This document shows, one piece after another, positions 15,642 through 24,012 of a DNA stretch of 37,721 bases. The DNA comes from Tyzzerella sp. GTDB taxonomy: Bacteria > Bacillota > Clostridia > Lachnospirales > Anaerotignaceae. The DNA lies in contig DXZA01000090.1 of assembly GCA_019415525.1 (NCBI GenBank), positions 1-37,721 on the forward strand. Direction: 5' to 3'. How positions within the stretch are numbered: the first letter of the stretch is position 1; each line of letters opens with the position of its first letter. The notes beneath the pieces were generated by a model. The model was not told the DNA's origin. It did no database searches and saw only the letters and a list, made by a program, of their open reading frames with translations. The position numbers and the translations under genes were made by a program.

Positions 15642-16895
15642 ATGGGAACATTTTATATTAAGGGAGGAAATACTCTTAATGGTGAAGTAAATATTTCGGG
15701 AAGTAAGAATTCGGCATTACCAATACTTGCTGCAACATTACTTTTAAGAGGTGTAAGTGTTATTGAGAATTGTCCTAATATATCTGATGTTAATAAAGCT
15801 ATTGAAATACTTAGAATGTTTGGGTGTGATGTTGAATTTTATAATAATAAAATTGTTGTAAATTCTGAAAAAGCCTGCCTTTGTGAAATACCACCAAGCA
15901 TTTCAGAAAGAATGAGGTCATCTATTGTATTTATGGGAGCATCTTTAGGAAGATTTGGTGAAGTTATTACAGGATATCCTGGAGGTTGTGAAATAGGAGA
16001 AAGACCTATTGATTTTCATATTAAAGCCTTTTCAAATATGGGCGTATGTTTTGAAGAATTAGGTTGCTGTATGAGAGGATTTGGTAAAAATTTTAAAGGT
16101 ACAGAAATAAATCTTGATTTTCCAAGTGTTGGAGCTACTGAAAATATTATGATTTTAGCCTCTGTTTCGTTAGGAGAAACTGTAATATATAATGCAGCAA
16201 AAGAACCAGAAATAGTTGACTTGCAAAATTTTCTTAATAATGCTGGTGCAAATATAAAAGGTGCTGGTACAGATATAATTTATATAAAAGGTGTTGAAAA
16301 ATTAAATGGTACAGAATATAAAATAATGAGTGATAGAATAGAAGCAGGGACATTTTTATGTGCTGTAGCAGCAACAGGAGGAAAAGTTTTTGTAAGAAAT
16401 GGAAATGTTGATGATATGCGTCAAACTGTATTGAGACTTTCGGAAACAGGCTGTATAATAAAGGAATACAATGATGGTATATATATTGAAAGAGAGAAAA
16501 GCCTTAAACCAATACGTACAATAAGAACTGAACCATATCCAGGTTTTCCAACAGACATGCAACCTCAAATTATGAGTGTTCTCACATTAGCTAAGGGAAC
16601 AAGTATAATTATTGAAACAGTTTTTGAATCTAGATTTAAACATATACTTGATATGTGCAAAATGGGTGCAGATATATCTTTTGATGGTAGAATAGCTGTT
16701 ATAAAAGGTGTTGATTGCTTAAAAGGAACATTTGTAAATTGTAGAGATTTAAGAGGTGGAGCTGGTCTTATTATTGCAGGACTTTCGGCAGAGGGTGAAA
16801 CATTTGTAGATAATTCCGTATATGTAGAAAGAGGATATGAAAATATTGATGAGAAACTTAGACTTATTGGAGGAAACATTAAACTCTTGAAATAG
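15642..16895 (+). CDS. murA: UDP-N-acetylglucosamine 1-carboxyvinyltransferase
   Basis: Catalyses the first committed step of peptidoglycan precursor synthesis, transferring enolpyruvate from PEP to UDP-GlcNAc in the cytoplasm. I chose the second ATG (15642): GGAGG at 15630-15634 is 7 bases before it but only 1 base from the ATG at 15636. With this start, the substrate-contacting residues fall at Lys22-Asn23 (GSKNSALP), as in E. coli MurA, and the fosfomycin-target cysteine at Cys116 (GGCEIGERP). The protein is 417 residues, the normal length. The Cys predicts fosfomycin-sensitive chemistry rather than the Asp variant. It opens the cell-division cluster, with divIB 23 bases downstream. Confidence 0.97.
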   Translation: MGTFYIKGGNTLNGEVNISGSKNSALPILAATLLLRGVSVIENCPNISDVNKAIEILRMFGCDVEFYNNKIVVNSEKACLCEIPPSISERMRSSIVFMGASLGRFGEVITGYPGGCEIGERPIDFHIKAFSNMGVCFEELGCCMRGFGKNFKGTEINLDFPSVGATENIMILASVSLGETVIYNAAKEPEIVDLQNFLNNAGANIKGAGTDIIYIKGVEKLNGTEYKIMSDRIEAGTFLCAVAATGGKVFVRNGNVDDMRQTVLRLSETGCIIKEYNDGIYIEREKSLKPIRTIRTEPYPGFPTDMQPQIMSVLTLAKGTSIIIETVFESRFKHILDMCKMGADISFDGRIAVIKGVDCLKGTFVNCRDLRGGAGLIIAGLSAEGETFVDNSVYVERGYENIDEKLRLIGGNIKLLK

Positions 16896-16918
16896 TATTT
16901 TAGAGAGGAGAGAGTTAC

Positions 16919-17725
16919 TTGGAGAATTTGGAAAACAGCCAACAAGTAAAGAATGTTGAAAATTTCCAGTATCACAAGGAAAAACGAGATTATGAAGCAA
17001 GAAAGGAAAGAAGAATAGCAAAAAGAAAAAAGAAAATAAAAGTATTTATTATTTTTGTAATATTTATATTTCTTATACTGGTATCACCTATATTTCAATT
17101 AAAAACTATAAATGTTACAGAATTAAAAAAATATACTAAAAGTGAAGTTTTAGAAAAAATGGGTGTATCAGAAGGTATGAATACATTTTTCTTGAATTCT
17201 AACAAAGCAGAAAGTGTTTTTGATAATGACCCTTATGTAGAAGAATGCAGTATAAAAAAAAGCTTTCCTAATACTATAAATATAGAAATAAAAGAAAGAA
17301 AAGTAAGAGGGTATGTGCCATATATGGGCTCATATCTTTACATAGATGAATATGGAAGGGTTTTGGATATACAAAGTTCATATACTGAAACATTACCTAT
17401 TGTTAAAGGTTTGGAGTTTAGTGAATTTAAAATAAATGAAGTATTGAATGTTAAAAATTCAAAGTCATTTGAGGTTATAGTTAAAATCGCACAGATGATG
17501 ACAAAATATGAAATGCTAGATTTGGTTGTTAGTATAGATGTAAGTGATCCTTCAAATGTACGTGCATATTCAGGTAATATAGAAGTGTTACTTGGAGATG
17601 TAAGTAATTGTGATAAAAAAATTAGAATTATGGAAGAAACACTCAAGAAAATTCCGGAAGGTGATAGAGGTACTTTAGATTTAAGCGATTTATCTAAACC
17701 TATTATATTTAAGTATTTAACATAG
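16919..17725 (+). CDS. divIB: Cell division protein FtsQ/DivIB
   Basis: This 268-residue bitopic divisome protein starts at TTG behind GAGAGGAGAG. It has a very basic cytoplasmic tail (residues 1-41), one membrane helix (about 42-62), then a POTRA domain opening with LKTINVTELKKYTKSEV. Next come the DPYVEECSIKKSFPNTINIEIKE block and the beta domain. This order is diagnostic of the family. DivIB/FtsQ stabilises the septal synthase complex outside the membrane. It lies between murA and a DUF881 gene, an arrangement common in Clostridia. Confidence 0.93.
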   Translation: MENLENSQQVKNVENFQYHKEKRDYEARKERRIAKRKKKIKVFIIFVIFIFLILVSPIFQLKTINVTELKKYTKSEVLEKMGVSEGMNTFFLNSNKAESVFDNDPYVEECSIKKSFPNTINIEIKERKVRGYVPYMGSYLYIDEYGRVLDIQSSYTETLPIVKGLEFSEFKINEVLNVKNSKSFEVIVKIAQMMTKYEMLDLVVSIDVSDPSNVRAYSGNIEVLLGDVSNCDKKIRIMEETLKKIPEGDRGTLDLSDLSKPIIFKYLT

Positions 17726-17748
17726 ATTTATTGATTGGAAGTGATTTT

Positions 17749-18468
17749 TTGAGAAGTTATAAATATGCAGTAGCAGCAATGACACTTGTTTGTACATTAC
17801 TTGGAGCTATTATAGGAATACAGTTTAAAACTGTAAAAAATCAACCTAAAGCAGTAGATATACAAAGGGTAAGTGAACTTTCTGCAGAACTTAAGAGTGT
17901 TATTGATGAAAAAGATGCACTTTATGAAAGACTTATGGAAAGTGAGAATAAAGTCCGTGAGTATGAACAATCACAATCAGATGTAAGCAATTCTGTAAAG
18001 CTTCTTAATGAAGAGCTTGAAAAAACAAGAATGTTTGCAGGAAGCTTACCTTTGACAGGTAGAGGTGTTATTGTTACAATGAATGATAGTTCATATAATA
18101 AACAAGAAAATGTTGACCCTAATGCATATCTTGTACATGCTGAAGATATATTGTCTATTATAAATGAACTTAATGTAGCTGGTGCTGAAGCAGTTGAAAT
18201 TAATGGTCAAAGAATAGTAGGAACATCATCTGTGAGATGTGCAGGTTCTGTTGTTAATGTAAATGGTGTGAAAATTGCAGCACCTTTTAAAATAACAGCA
18301 ATAGGAAATCCAGATACTCTTGAATCTGCTCTAAAAATGTCCGGTGGTGTTGTTGATTCTCTTGCACCTTGGGGAATACAAATTACAATAGAAAAAAGTA
18401 ATTCTGTAGATGTAGCCGGATATAAGGGAACTATTCAATATAATGAAGCGAAAGTGGACAAGGAGTGA
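17749..18468 (+). CDS. DUF881 family division-cluster protein
   Basis: A 239-residue protein with one N-terminal membrane helix, a coiled-coil segment (about 40-95) and the DUF881 domain. The domain shows LTGRGVIVTMNDSS, ILSIINELNVAGAEAVEINGQRI and INGxxVxAPFKI-like blocks. Its role is unknown, but the family is commonly encoded next to divIB, sbp and ftsZ. The start is taken as TTG at 17749: GGAAGTGAT and a T-run precede it, the same arrangement as at the next starts. An upstream TTG at 17731 lacks a ribosome site. It overlaps the sbp leader. Confidence 0.88.
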   Translation: MRSYKYAVAAMTLVCTLLGAIIGIQFKTVKNQPKAVDIQRVSELSAELKSVIDEKDALYERLMESENKVREYEQSQSDVSNSVKLLNEELEKTRMFAGSLPLTGRGVIVTMNDSSYNKQENVDPNAYLVHAEDILSIINELNVAGAEAVEINGQRIVGTSSVRCAGSVVNVNGVKIAAPFKITAIGNPDTLESALKMSGGVVDSLAPWGIQITIEKSNSVDVAGYKGTIQYNEAKVDKE

Positions 18469-18473
18469 TTTTT

Positions 18474-18830
18474 TTGATATACATATTACCTGTTATAGGC
18501 ATTATAGTTGGAATAATTGCTGGTGTTAAAAGTCCATATGTTTTTCCACAAGCTTATTCATCATATGTTGCTATAGCCATACTTGCTTGTATAGATTCTG
18601 TTTTGGGCGGAATAAAAGGTATGACTGAAAAAAATTTTAATATAAGTATTTTTATTTCGGGATTTTTTGGTAATGCACTTATAGCTGTTGCTATGATTTT
18701 TATAGGTGAAAAACTAAATATTGATATGACAATAGCTGCTATTGTTGTATATGGCTCAAGATTATTTCAAAATTTTGCTCAAATACGAAGATTTATATTG
18801 AATAAAGCTGAAAAAAAGGATAATATATAA
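18474..18830 (+). CDS. sbp: Small basic family protein (Sbp, DUF1290)
   Basis: This 118-residue membrane protein has three or four hydrophobic helices and a positively charged tail (IRRFILNKAEKK). The signature sequence around residues 12-52 includes GIIAGVKSPYVFPQAYSSYVA and LACIDSVLGGIKG. In B. subtilis, sbp lies between divIB-region genes and ftsA/ftsZ; its function is undefined. The start is TTG 18474 behind AAGGAGTGAT and seven Ts. A GTG at 18465 sits inside the ribosome site, so I reject it. Confidence 0.9.
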   Translation: MIYILPVIGIIVGIIAGVKSPYVFPQAYSSYVAIAILACIDSVLGGIKGMTEKNFNISIFISGFFGNALIAVAMIFIGEKLNIDMTIAAIVVYGSRLFQNFAQIRRFILNKAEKKDNI

Positions 18831-18874
18831 TAGAGATTATATTATTAATAGTAGTAAATTATAAAAATATGCTG

Positions 18875-18880
18875 TATAAT
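18875..18880 (+). promoter_or_regulatory. Possible -10 box upstream of ftsZ
   Basis: A perfect TATAAT lies 44 bases before the ftsZ start, in a 94-base gap after sbp. No convincing -35 is present, so this is a weak call. Confidence 0.35.
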
Positions 18881-18924
18881 ATGTATTTAGATATATATTT
18901 GTTAGTTACTAGGAGGGGATTTTT

Positions 18925-20073
18925 TTGCTCGAATTAGATATAACACAGAGCAACGTTGCACAGATAAAAGTAATTGGTGTCGGCGGCGGCGGAAATAATG
19001 CTGTAAATAGAATGATTGAGGACGGTTTAGAAGGTGTTGAATTTATAGCTGTAAATACAGATAGTCAAGACCTTATTAAATCTAAAGCACCTATGAAAAT
19101 ACAGATTGGTGAAAAACTTACAAAAGGTCTTGGTGCAGGTGGAGACCCTTCAAAAGGTGAAGCTTCTGTTGAAGAAAGTAAAGAAGAAATATCACAGGCT
19201 CTTAAAGGTGCCGATATGGTATTTATAACAGCTGGTATGGGCGGTGGTACAGGTACTGGTGCTGCTCCAAGAATTGCTGCTATTTCTAAAGAAATGGGTA
19301 TTCTTACAGTTGGTGTTGTTACAAAACCTTTCAATTTTGAAGGAAGAAAAAGAATGACAAATGCTGAAAGAGGTATAGAAGCTCTTAAAAACAGTGTTGA
19401 TACACTTGTAATAATACCTAATCAGAGATTACTTGCTATAATAGATAAGAAAACAACACTCATTGAAAGTTTCAGAAAAGCTGATGAAGTTTTAAGACAG
19501 GGTGTTCAGGGTATATCAGACCTTATTTCAAAACCAGGTGTAATCAATCTTGACTTTGCTGACGTACGTACTGTAATGGCTGATAAAGGTGTTGCACATA
19601 TGGGTATTGGACGTGCAAGCGGTGAAAATAAAGCTGAGGCTGCTGCAAAAGCTGCTATACAAAGTCCTCTTCTTGAAACAACTATTGAAGGTGCAAGAAG
19701 TGTTCTTATTAACTTCAGTGGAGATGAAAACCTTGGTCTTCTTGAAGCTGATGAAGCTGCAAATCTTATTAGAGAGTCTATTGACCCAGAAGCTGAAATT
19801 ATATTCGGTACAACTATAAATGAAGAACTTAATGATGAGGTTATAGTAACTGTTATTGCAACAGGTCTTGGAGAAGAAAGAAAAACTGTTGCTAAACAGG
19901 AAGCTGCTCCATCAACAGTAAAACCAGCAGTTTCTGCTAATGAACAAGAAGTTGAATCAGAAGAAACTGTTGAAGCTAAAAGAGAAAATCTTGAAAAAAG
20001 AGGTTTTGATTTTGGCGGAAGTGGTATAGGAGTAGATATTGATATTCCTAAATTCTTATTAAGAAGAAAATAA
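18925..20073 (+). CDS. ftsZ: Cell division protein FtsZ
   Basis: Tubulin-like GTPase that polymerises into the Z-ring. The 382-residue protein shows the nucleotide-binding GVGGGGNNAVNRM (about 18-30), the tubulin signature GMGGGTGTGAAP (about 104-115) and the synergy-loop region FADVRTVM. A short acidic linker leads to the conserved C-terminal peptide DIPKFLLRRK, the docking site for membrane tethers such as SepF or FtsA. The start is TTG behind AGGAGGGGAT and a T-run. No ftsA lies in the cluster, so SepF is the likely anchor (inference). A terminator follows the gene. Confidence 0.98.
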   Translation: MLELDITQSNVAQIKVIGVGGGGNNAVNRMIEDGLEGVEFIAVNTDSQDLIKSKAPMKIQIGEKLTKGLGAGGDPSKGEASVEESKEEISQALKGADMVFITAGMGGGTGTGAAPRIAAISKEMGILTVGVVTKPFNFEGRKRMTNAERGIEALKNSVDTLVIIPNQRLLAIIDKKTTLIESFRKADEVLRQGVQGISDLISKPGVINLDFADVRTVMADKGVAHMGIGRASGENKAEAAAKAAIQSPLLETTIEGARSVLINFSGDENLGLLEADEAANLIRESIDPEAEIIFGTTINEELNDEVIVTVIATGLGEERKTVAKQEAAPSTVKPAVSANEQEVESEETVEAKRENLEKRGFDFGGSGIGVDIDIPKFLLRRK

Positions 20074-20083
20074 TACTTATTTG

Positions 20084-20112
20084 AAGAGCACAATAATTTT
20101 GTGCTCTTTTTT
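20084..20112 (+). terminator. Rho-independent terminator after ftsZ
   Basis: Perfect 10-bp stem (20084-20093 with 20099-20108), 5-base loop and a run of six Ts ending at 20112. Confidence 0.9.
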
Positions 20113-20232
20113 AATTGTTTAAAAAGAATTATGTCATTATTTTTTAAAAACATATCAGAAGATACTACAAATTTTTTATATGGTACAGTCTTATAATGTT
20201 ATAGTACAAACTTGCATTAGAAGGTGCTTTAT

Positions 20233-21132
20233 ATGGGATTTGAAATATATGCTGATATTTTTTTTATACTTAATTTTTTTATGAACTTCTTTGTTTTATG
20301 GCTTTCTTCTATTATATCCAAAAATAAAAAAAATATTTTAAAAATATTTTTTGGCAGTTTTATAATGACAACTATGTATATGATTATGGTTTTTAATGAT
20401 TTTTTTTATAGGTTTTATGGTATTGTTTCAGGTCAAATTATATTAGCAGTTGGAATATTAATTGTTTTTAAATCAAATAATTTAAAGGATTTTTTTATAC
20501 ATATTTTGAGAACAGATATAACATCAGCAGCTGTTTTTGGTTTTATATATATGGTTTCTAGATTTATAAATAGTAATAAATCTATTATTTATAATATATA
20601 TGAAAATTTTTCTTTTAAAATAATGATTTTATCATCAGTTATTATATATATTTTGACTATTTTTTTTAGAAAGTATATATCAAAAACTCTTAACTGTGAA
20701 AAGTTTTGTAATATAGAAATATATTTTAATAATAAAAATATATGTCTTACTACACTTATAGATACAGGGAATGAGCTAAAAGACCCTCTAAATGGTAGGT
20801 CAGCTGTTATTTCCCAAGTTGAAGAAATTATAAAGCTTTTTGATGATGAAACAGCTTTATCAATATTACAAAATGCAAGAGCAGAGCCAACAGTACTTAT
20901 AGGTAGTATTAAAAATGGTGAACTTTTAAAAAGAATTAGACTTTTACCATTTAAAAGCATTGATAATGATAGGGGTTTAATGGTTGGTTTTTTGTCGGAT
21001 AAACTTAAAATAATTTTATCTGATGGAAGAGAAAGAGTTATTGAAAATGTAACAGTTGGTATATATAGTGGTAGTCTTTCAAAAAAAGGAATTTATAAAG
21101 CTATAATCGATTATGAAAGCTGTAATTTTTAG
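20233..21132 (+). CDS. spoIIGA: Sigma-E processing peptidase SpoIIGA
   Basis: Membrane aspartic protease that removes the pro-sequence of sigma-E in the mother cell after asymmetric division. The 299-residue sequence has about five N-terminal membrane helices (residues 1-150), beginning with FEIYADIFFILNFFMNF, close to the family start. A soluble domain follows, with the catalytic motif LIDTGNELKDPL (Asp177). I chose the ATG at 20233, 7 bases after AAGGTG, over the GTG at 20224. It is followed directly by sigE, its substrate, with 11 bases between. A TATAAT at 20192-20197 may be its -10 box, but I see no clear Spo0A box. Confidence 0.95.
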   Translation: MGFEIYADIFFILNFFMNFFVLWLSSIISKNKKNILKIFFGSFIMTTMYMIMVFNDFFYRFYGIVSGQIILAVGILIVFKSNNLKDFFIHILRTDITSAAVFGFIYMVSRFINSNKSIIYNIYENFSFKIMILSSVIIYILTIFFRKYISKTLNCEKFCNIEIYFNNKNICLTTLIDTGNELKDPLNGRSAVISQVEEIIKLFDDETALSILQNARAEPTVLIGSIKNGELLKRIRLLPFKSIDNDRGLMVGFLSDKLKIILSDGRERVIENVTVGIYSGSLSKKGIYKAIIDYESCNF

Positions 21133-21143
21133 GAGGGATTTTT

Positions 21144-21878
21144 TTGAATATACAATATTGGATTTTTAAAATTAAATATGAAATAAATATAATTTTTAAT
21201 AGAATAAGAAGAAAAAGCTTTGATGAAATATATTATATAGGTGGTAGCGATGTATTTCCACCACCACTTACACAGGAAGAAGAAAATGCTCTTATGGAAA
21301 GACTTGGTGGAGATGATGATAATACTATAAAAGCTGTACTTATAGAAAGAAATCTTAGATTAGTTGTTTATATAGCCAGAAAATTTGAAAATACAGGTAT
21401 AAATGTTGAGGATTTGATTTCAATAGGTACAATAGGTTTAATAAAAGCAATAAATACATTTAATCCAGAAAAGAAAATTAAACTTGCTACATATGCTTCA
21501 AGATGTATTGAAAATGAAATACTTATGTATTTAAGAAGAAACAGCCGTATAAGAACAGAAGTATCTATTGATGAGCCTTTAAATGTAGACTGGGAAGGAA
21601 ATGAACTTCTTCTTTCTGATATACTTGGAACTGATAACGATATTATATATAAAGATATTGAAAATGAAGTAGATAAAGAACTTTTAAAAAGTGCTATGGA
21701 TAAACTTTCTGAAAGAGAAAAACAAATTGTAAGTTTGCGTTTTGGAGTTATGGGTGACGGAGAAGAAAAAACTCAAAAAGAAGTTGCCGATATGCTTGGT
21801 ATTTCACAATCATATATATCAAGACTTGAGAAAAAAATAATATCAAGACTAAAAAAAGAAATTAATAAAATGGTATAA
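21144..21878 (+). CDS. sigE: Sporulation sigma factor sigma-E (pro-form)
   Basis: A sigma-70-family factor of 244 residues for early mother-cell transcription. The first ~27 residues form the amphipathic basic pro-sequence that SpoIIGA removes; after it comes the typical YYIGGSDVFPPPLTQEEE. Region 2 contains LRLVVYIARKFENTG, DLISIGTIGLIKAINTF and KLATYASRCIENEI. Region 4 ends in LSEREKQIVSLRFG and an HTH (QKEVADMLGISQSYISRLEKK). The start is TTG behind AGGAGGGAT and seven Ts. Unlike many Clostridia, no sigG follows. Confidence 0.97.
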   Translation: MNIQYWIFKIKYEINIIFNRIRRKSFDEIYYIGGSDVFPPPLTQEEENALMERLGGDDDNTIKAVLIERNLRLVVYIARKFENTGINVEDLISIGTIGLIKAINTFNPEKKIKLATYASRCIENEILMYLRRNSRIRTEVSIDEPLNVDWEGNELLLSDILGTDNDIIYKDIENEVDKELLKSAMDKLSEREKQIVSLRFGVMGDGEEKTQKEVADMLGISQSYISRLEKKIISRLKKEINKMV

Positions 21879-21949
21879 TTTATTGACGAATATATATTTT
21901 TGCTGTATGTTTTATATATAATATATAAAACGAAAAGGGGCGGTGGCAA

Positions 21950-22336
21950 ATGAATACTATGAACCTTACTGAAGACGGAAAAATTAAAACAATACGATAT
22001 TTAAAAGCAACTCATGAGGATTTTGCAAAGCTCGTTAATGAAGGTAAAAAAATAATTGCTGAATTTAATGAAATGGTAGAAAAAACAGGTATAACTTTTG
22101 AAGAGTGTAAAAATAAAGTTGAAGAAAAAGACTTTTCTACTATTAATATTGATGGAGAAGAAAAAAATATGCTTTGGCTTTATAATTATTATATTGAGAG
22201 AAAGTCAATTCTTGATGGATATAATAGAGCATATAAATTCCTTATGGAAGAGGGCGTTGATGAACTTCTTCTTTCTATTGATATAGGACCTGAAAGTTAT
22301 AATTATAACTTTTATAAACTTTGTCTTGAAAATTAA
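21950..22336 (+). CDS. Hypothetical protein (128 aa)
   Basis: I do not recognise this protein. It is 128 residues, acidic, mostly helical, with no membrane segment or cysteine cluster. Only one cysteine lies in EECKNKVEEKDF and one near the end. It follows sigE by 71 bases and is closed by its own terminator. GGGGCGGTGG precedes the ATG. A possible -35/-10 (TTGACG at 21883, TATGTT at 21906, spacing 17) suggests separate transcription. Codon use resembles its neighbours. Confidence 0.75.
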   Translation: MNTMNLTEDGKIKTIRYLKATHEDFAKLVNEGKKIIAEFNEMVEKTGITFEECKNKVEEKDFSTINIDGEEKNMLWLYNYYIERKSILDGYNRAYKFLMEEGVDELLLSIDIGPESYNYNFYKLCLEN

Positions 22337-22341
22337 TTTTT

Positions 22342-22366
22342 ACGGTGGTAAATCCACCGTTTTTTT
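22342..22366 (+). terminator. Rho-independent terminator
   Basis: 7-bp G/C-rich stem (22342-22348 with 22354-22360), 5-base loop TAAAT and seven Ts. Confidence 0.88.
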
Positions 22367-22368
22367 AG

Positions 22369-22397
22369 TTGTATTTTCTATATAATATATTTATAAT
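22369..22397 (+). promoter_or_regulatory. Possible promoter of the rRNA methyltransferase gene
   Basis: TTGTAT (22369-22374), 17 bases, TATAAT (22392-22397), 32 bases before the ATG. Two further TATAAT hexamers (22381, 22402) overlap, so the exact -10 is uncertain. Confidence 0.4.
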
Positions 22398-22429
22398 ATA
22401 GTATAATTTTGAGTTTAAAGGAGTTTAAA

Positions 22430-23656
22430 ATGAAACAGGAAAGAATTTATGCAAAAGCTTTTGTTACAAAAAAGGCTGAAAGGTCTATTGATAATGGACA
22501 CCCTTGGGTTTATGATACTGAAGTTACAAATATAGAAGGAGAATATGATAACGGTGGTCTTGTTGATGTTTGTAGTATTAAAGGCAAATATCTTGGTACA
22601 GGATTTATAAGTGAAACATCAAAAATAAGAATAAGAATTATATCTAAAAATGCAAATGATAAATTTGATGAAAAGTTCTGGGAAAGACGTATTAAATATG
22701 CTTGGGATTATAGAAAAACAGTAATGGGCGATGATATAAAGTGTACAAGAATTATTTTTGGTGAGGCTGACCATTTTCCAGGGCTTACAGTTGACAGATT
22801 TAATGATGTTATAGTTACACAAACACTTTCTCTTGGTATGGACAAAATAAAATCTGTTATATTTAATAGTTTATATAAAGTTCTTACAGAAGACGGACAA
22901 GATATAAAAGGTATATATGAAAGAAATGATGTTGCTATAAGAAAACTTGAAGGTCTTGAGGAATATAAAGGTTGGTTTAATATTGATGGTGTTGAGACTC
23001 CTAATATTACAGAAACAGAAATCATTGAAAATGGTATAAAATATAGCGTTGATTTTATAAATGGTCAGAAAACAGGATTTTTCCTTGACCAAAAATATAA
23101 TAGACTTGCTATATCTAAAATAGCAAAGGGTAAACGTGTTCTTGATTGCTTTACACATACAGGTTCTTTTGCACTTAATGCAGCAAAAGGTGGAGCAGAG
23201 CATGTGTGTGCAGTTGACATATCACAGCTTGCTATTGATAAAGCAAAAGAAAATGCTGTTAAAAATGGTCTTGATGATAGAATGTCTTTTGTTTGTGGTA
23301 ATGTTTTTGAATTATTACCTGAACTTGAAAATAGTAAAGAAAAATATGATTTTATAATACTTGACCCTCCAGCATTTACAAAGTCAAGAAAAACAGTTGA
23401 AAATGCTAAAAAAGGTTATAAAGAAATAAATATGCGTGCTATGAAACTTCTTCCAAGAGGTGGATATTTTGCAACTTGTTCTTGTTCTCATTTTATGAAA
23501 GATGAACTTTTTGTGAAAATGCTTATTTCAGCAGCAAAAGATGCAGGTGTTGAACTTAGACAGATTGAAGCAAGACAGCAGTCTTGTGACCACCCTATAC
23601 TTTGGAATGTTGAGGAAACAGATTATCTTAAATTCTATATTTTCCAAGTTGTATAA
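22430..23656 (+). CDS. Class I SAM-dependent rRNA methyltransferase, RlmI/YwbD-like
   Basis: A 408-residue protein with an N-terminal PUA RNA-binding domain (about 1-75, including HPWVYDTEV). A central EEHxxx-type domain follows, then a Rossmann methyltransferase. Motif I is DCFTHTGSFALNAA, the adenosine-binding acidic residue lies in CAVDIS, and motif IV is LDPPAF, typical of cytosine-C5 rRNA methyltransferases of the RlmI group. E. coli RlmI makes m5C1962 in 23S rRNA; the exact base here is inferred from family only. The ATG at 22430 has AAAGGAG 6 bases upstream; a TTG seven codons earlier lacks a ribosome site. Confidence 0.9.
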   Translation: MKQERIYAKAFVTKKAERSIDNGHPWVYDTEVTNIEGEYDNGGLVDVCSIKGKYLGTGFISETSKIRIRIISKNANDKFDEKFWERRIKYAWDYRKTVMGDDIKCTRIIFGEADHFPGLTVDRFNDVIVTQTLSLGMDKIKSVIFNSLYKVLTEDGQDIKGIYERNDVAIRKLEGLEEYKGWFNIDGVETPNITETEIIENGIKYSVDFINGQKTGFFLDQKYNRLAISKIAKGKRVLDCFTHTGSFALNAAKGGAEHVCAVDISQLAIDKAKENAVKNGLDDRMSFVCGNVFELLPELENSKEKYDFIILDPPAFTKSRKTVENAKKGYKEINMRAMKLLPRGGYFATCSCSHFMKDELFVKMLISAAKDAGVELRQIEARQQSCDHPILWNVEETDYLKFYIFQVV

Positions 23657-23677
23657 TCACTAAGGAGGTGATTTTTT

Positions 23678-23983
23678 ATGGCTAAAGAACTTGAATTATT
23701 TAATAAAACTATTGTTGAAAAAATAAATGAATGTGAGAAACTTACAGGGGTAAGAGATGAAAAGCTTTTACAAAACACAGAAAAATTTGGTGGAGTAGAG
23801 GCTTGCAGAAATATACTTAAAAGAAAACAATATTCTAAATGCTTTTTAACATTAAAAGAAAAAGGCAGACTTGACTTATCAATGGAAGCATTAGTTGTTG
23901 ATAGCAGATTTTCACATCTTTTTAGTGATGATGAAGTTAATTTCTGTTTTGAAAGTCTTTGTGAAGCAGGTTATTTTAATTAA
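23678..23983 (+). CDS. Small conserved-looking hypothetical protein (101 aa)
   Basis: A soluble 101-residue protein. Its C-terminal half (LSMEALVVDSRFSHLFSDDEVNFCFESLCEAGYF) has a pattern I associate with short helical proteins of unknown function found across Firmicutes, sometimes as a tail on larger proteins. No catalytic residues are evident. TAAGGAGGTGAT, a near full-length Shine-Dalgarno, and a T-run precede the ATG. It is 21 bases after the methyltransferase gene and probably co-transcribed with it. Confidence 0.8.
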   Translation: MAKELELFNKTIVEKINECEKLTGVRDEKLLQNTEKFGGVEACRNILKRKQYSKCFLTLKEKGRLDLSMEALVVDSRFSHLFSDDEVNFCFESLCEAGYFN

Positions 23984-23984
23984 T

Positions 23985-24012
23985 AAAAAAAGGCGATTAT
24001 TCGCCTTTTTTT
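23985..24012. terminator. Bidirectional terminator between convergent genes
   Basis: Perfect 12-bp stem (23985-23996 with 24001-24012) starting with seven As and ending with seven Ts; 4-base loop. It serves the 101-aa gene and the M20 hydrolase. Confidence 0.92.

Noticed and set aside
16565..16975. Minus-strand open frames opposite murA and divIB
   Set aside because: Shadow of real genes; no start signal and no recognisable motif.
19506..20153. 215-codon minus-strand open frame opposite ftsZ
   Set aside because: Antisense to a certain gene, serine-rich by frame effect, and it would read through the ftsZ terminator hairpin.
20161..20232. Spo0A box before spoIIGA
   Set aside because: No TGTCGAA-like heptamer at a sensible position; only a TATAAT without a clear -35.
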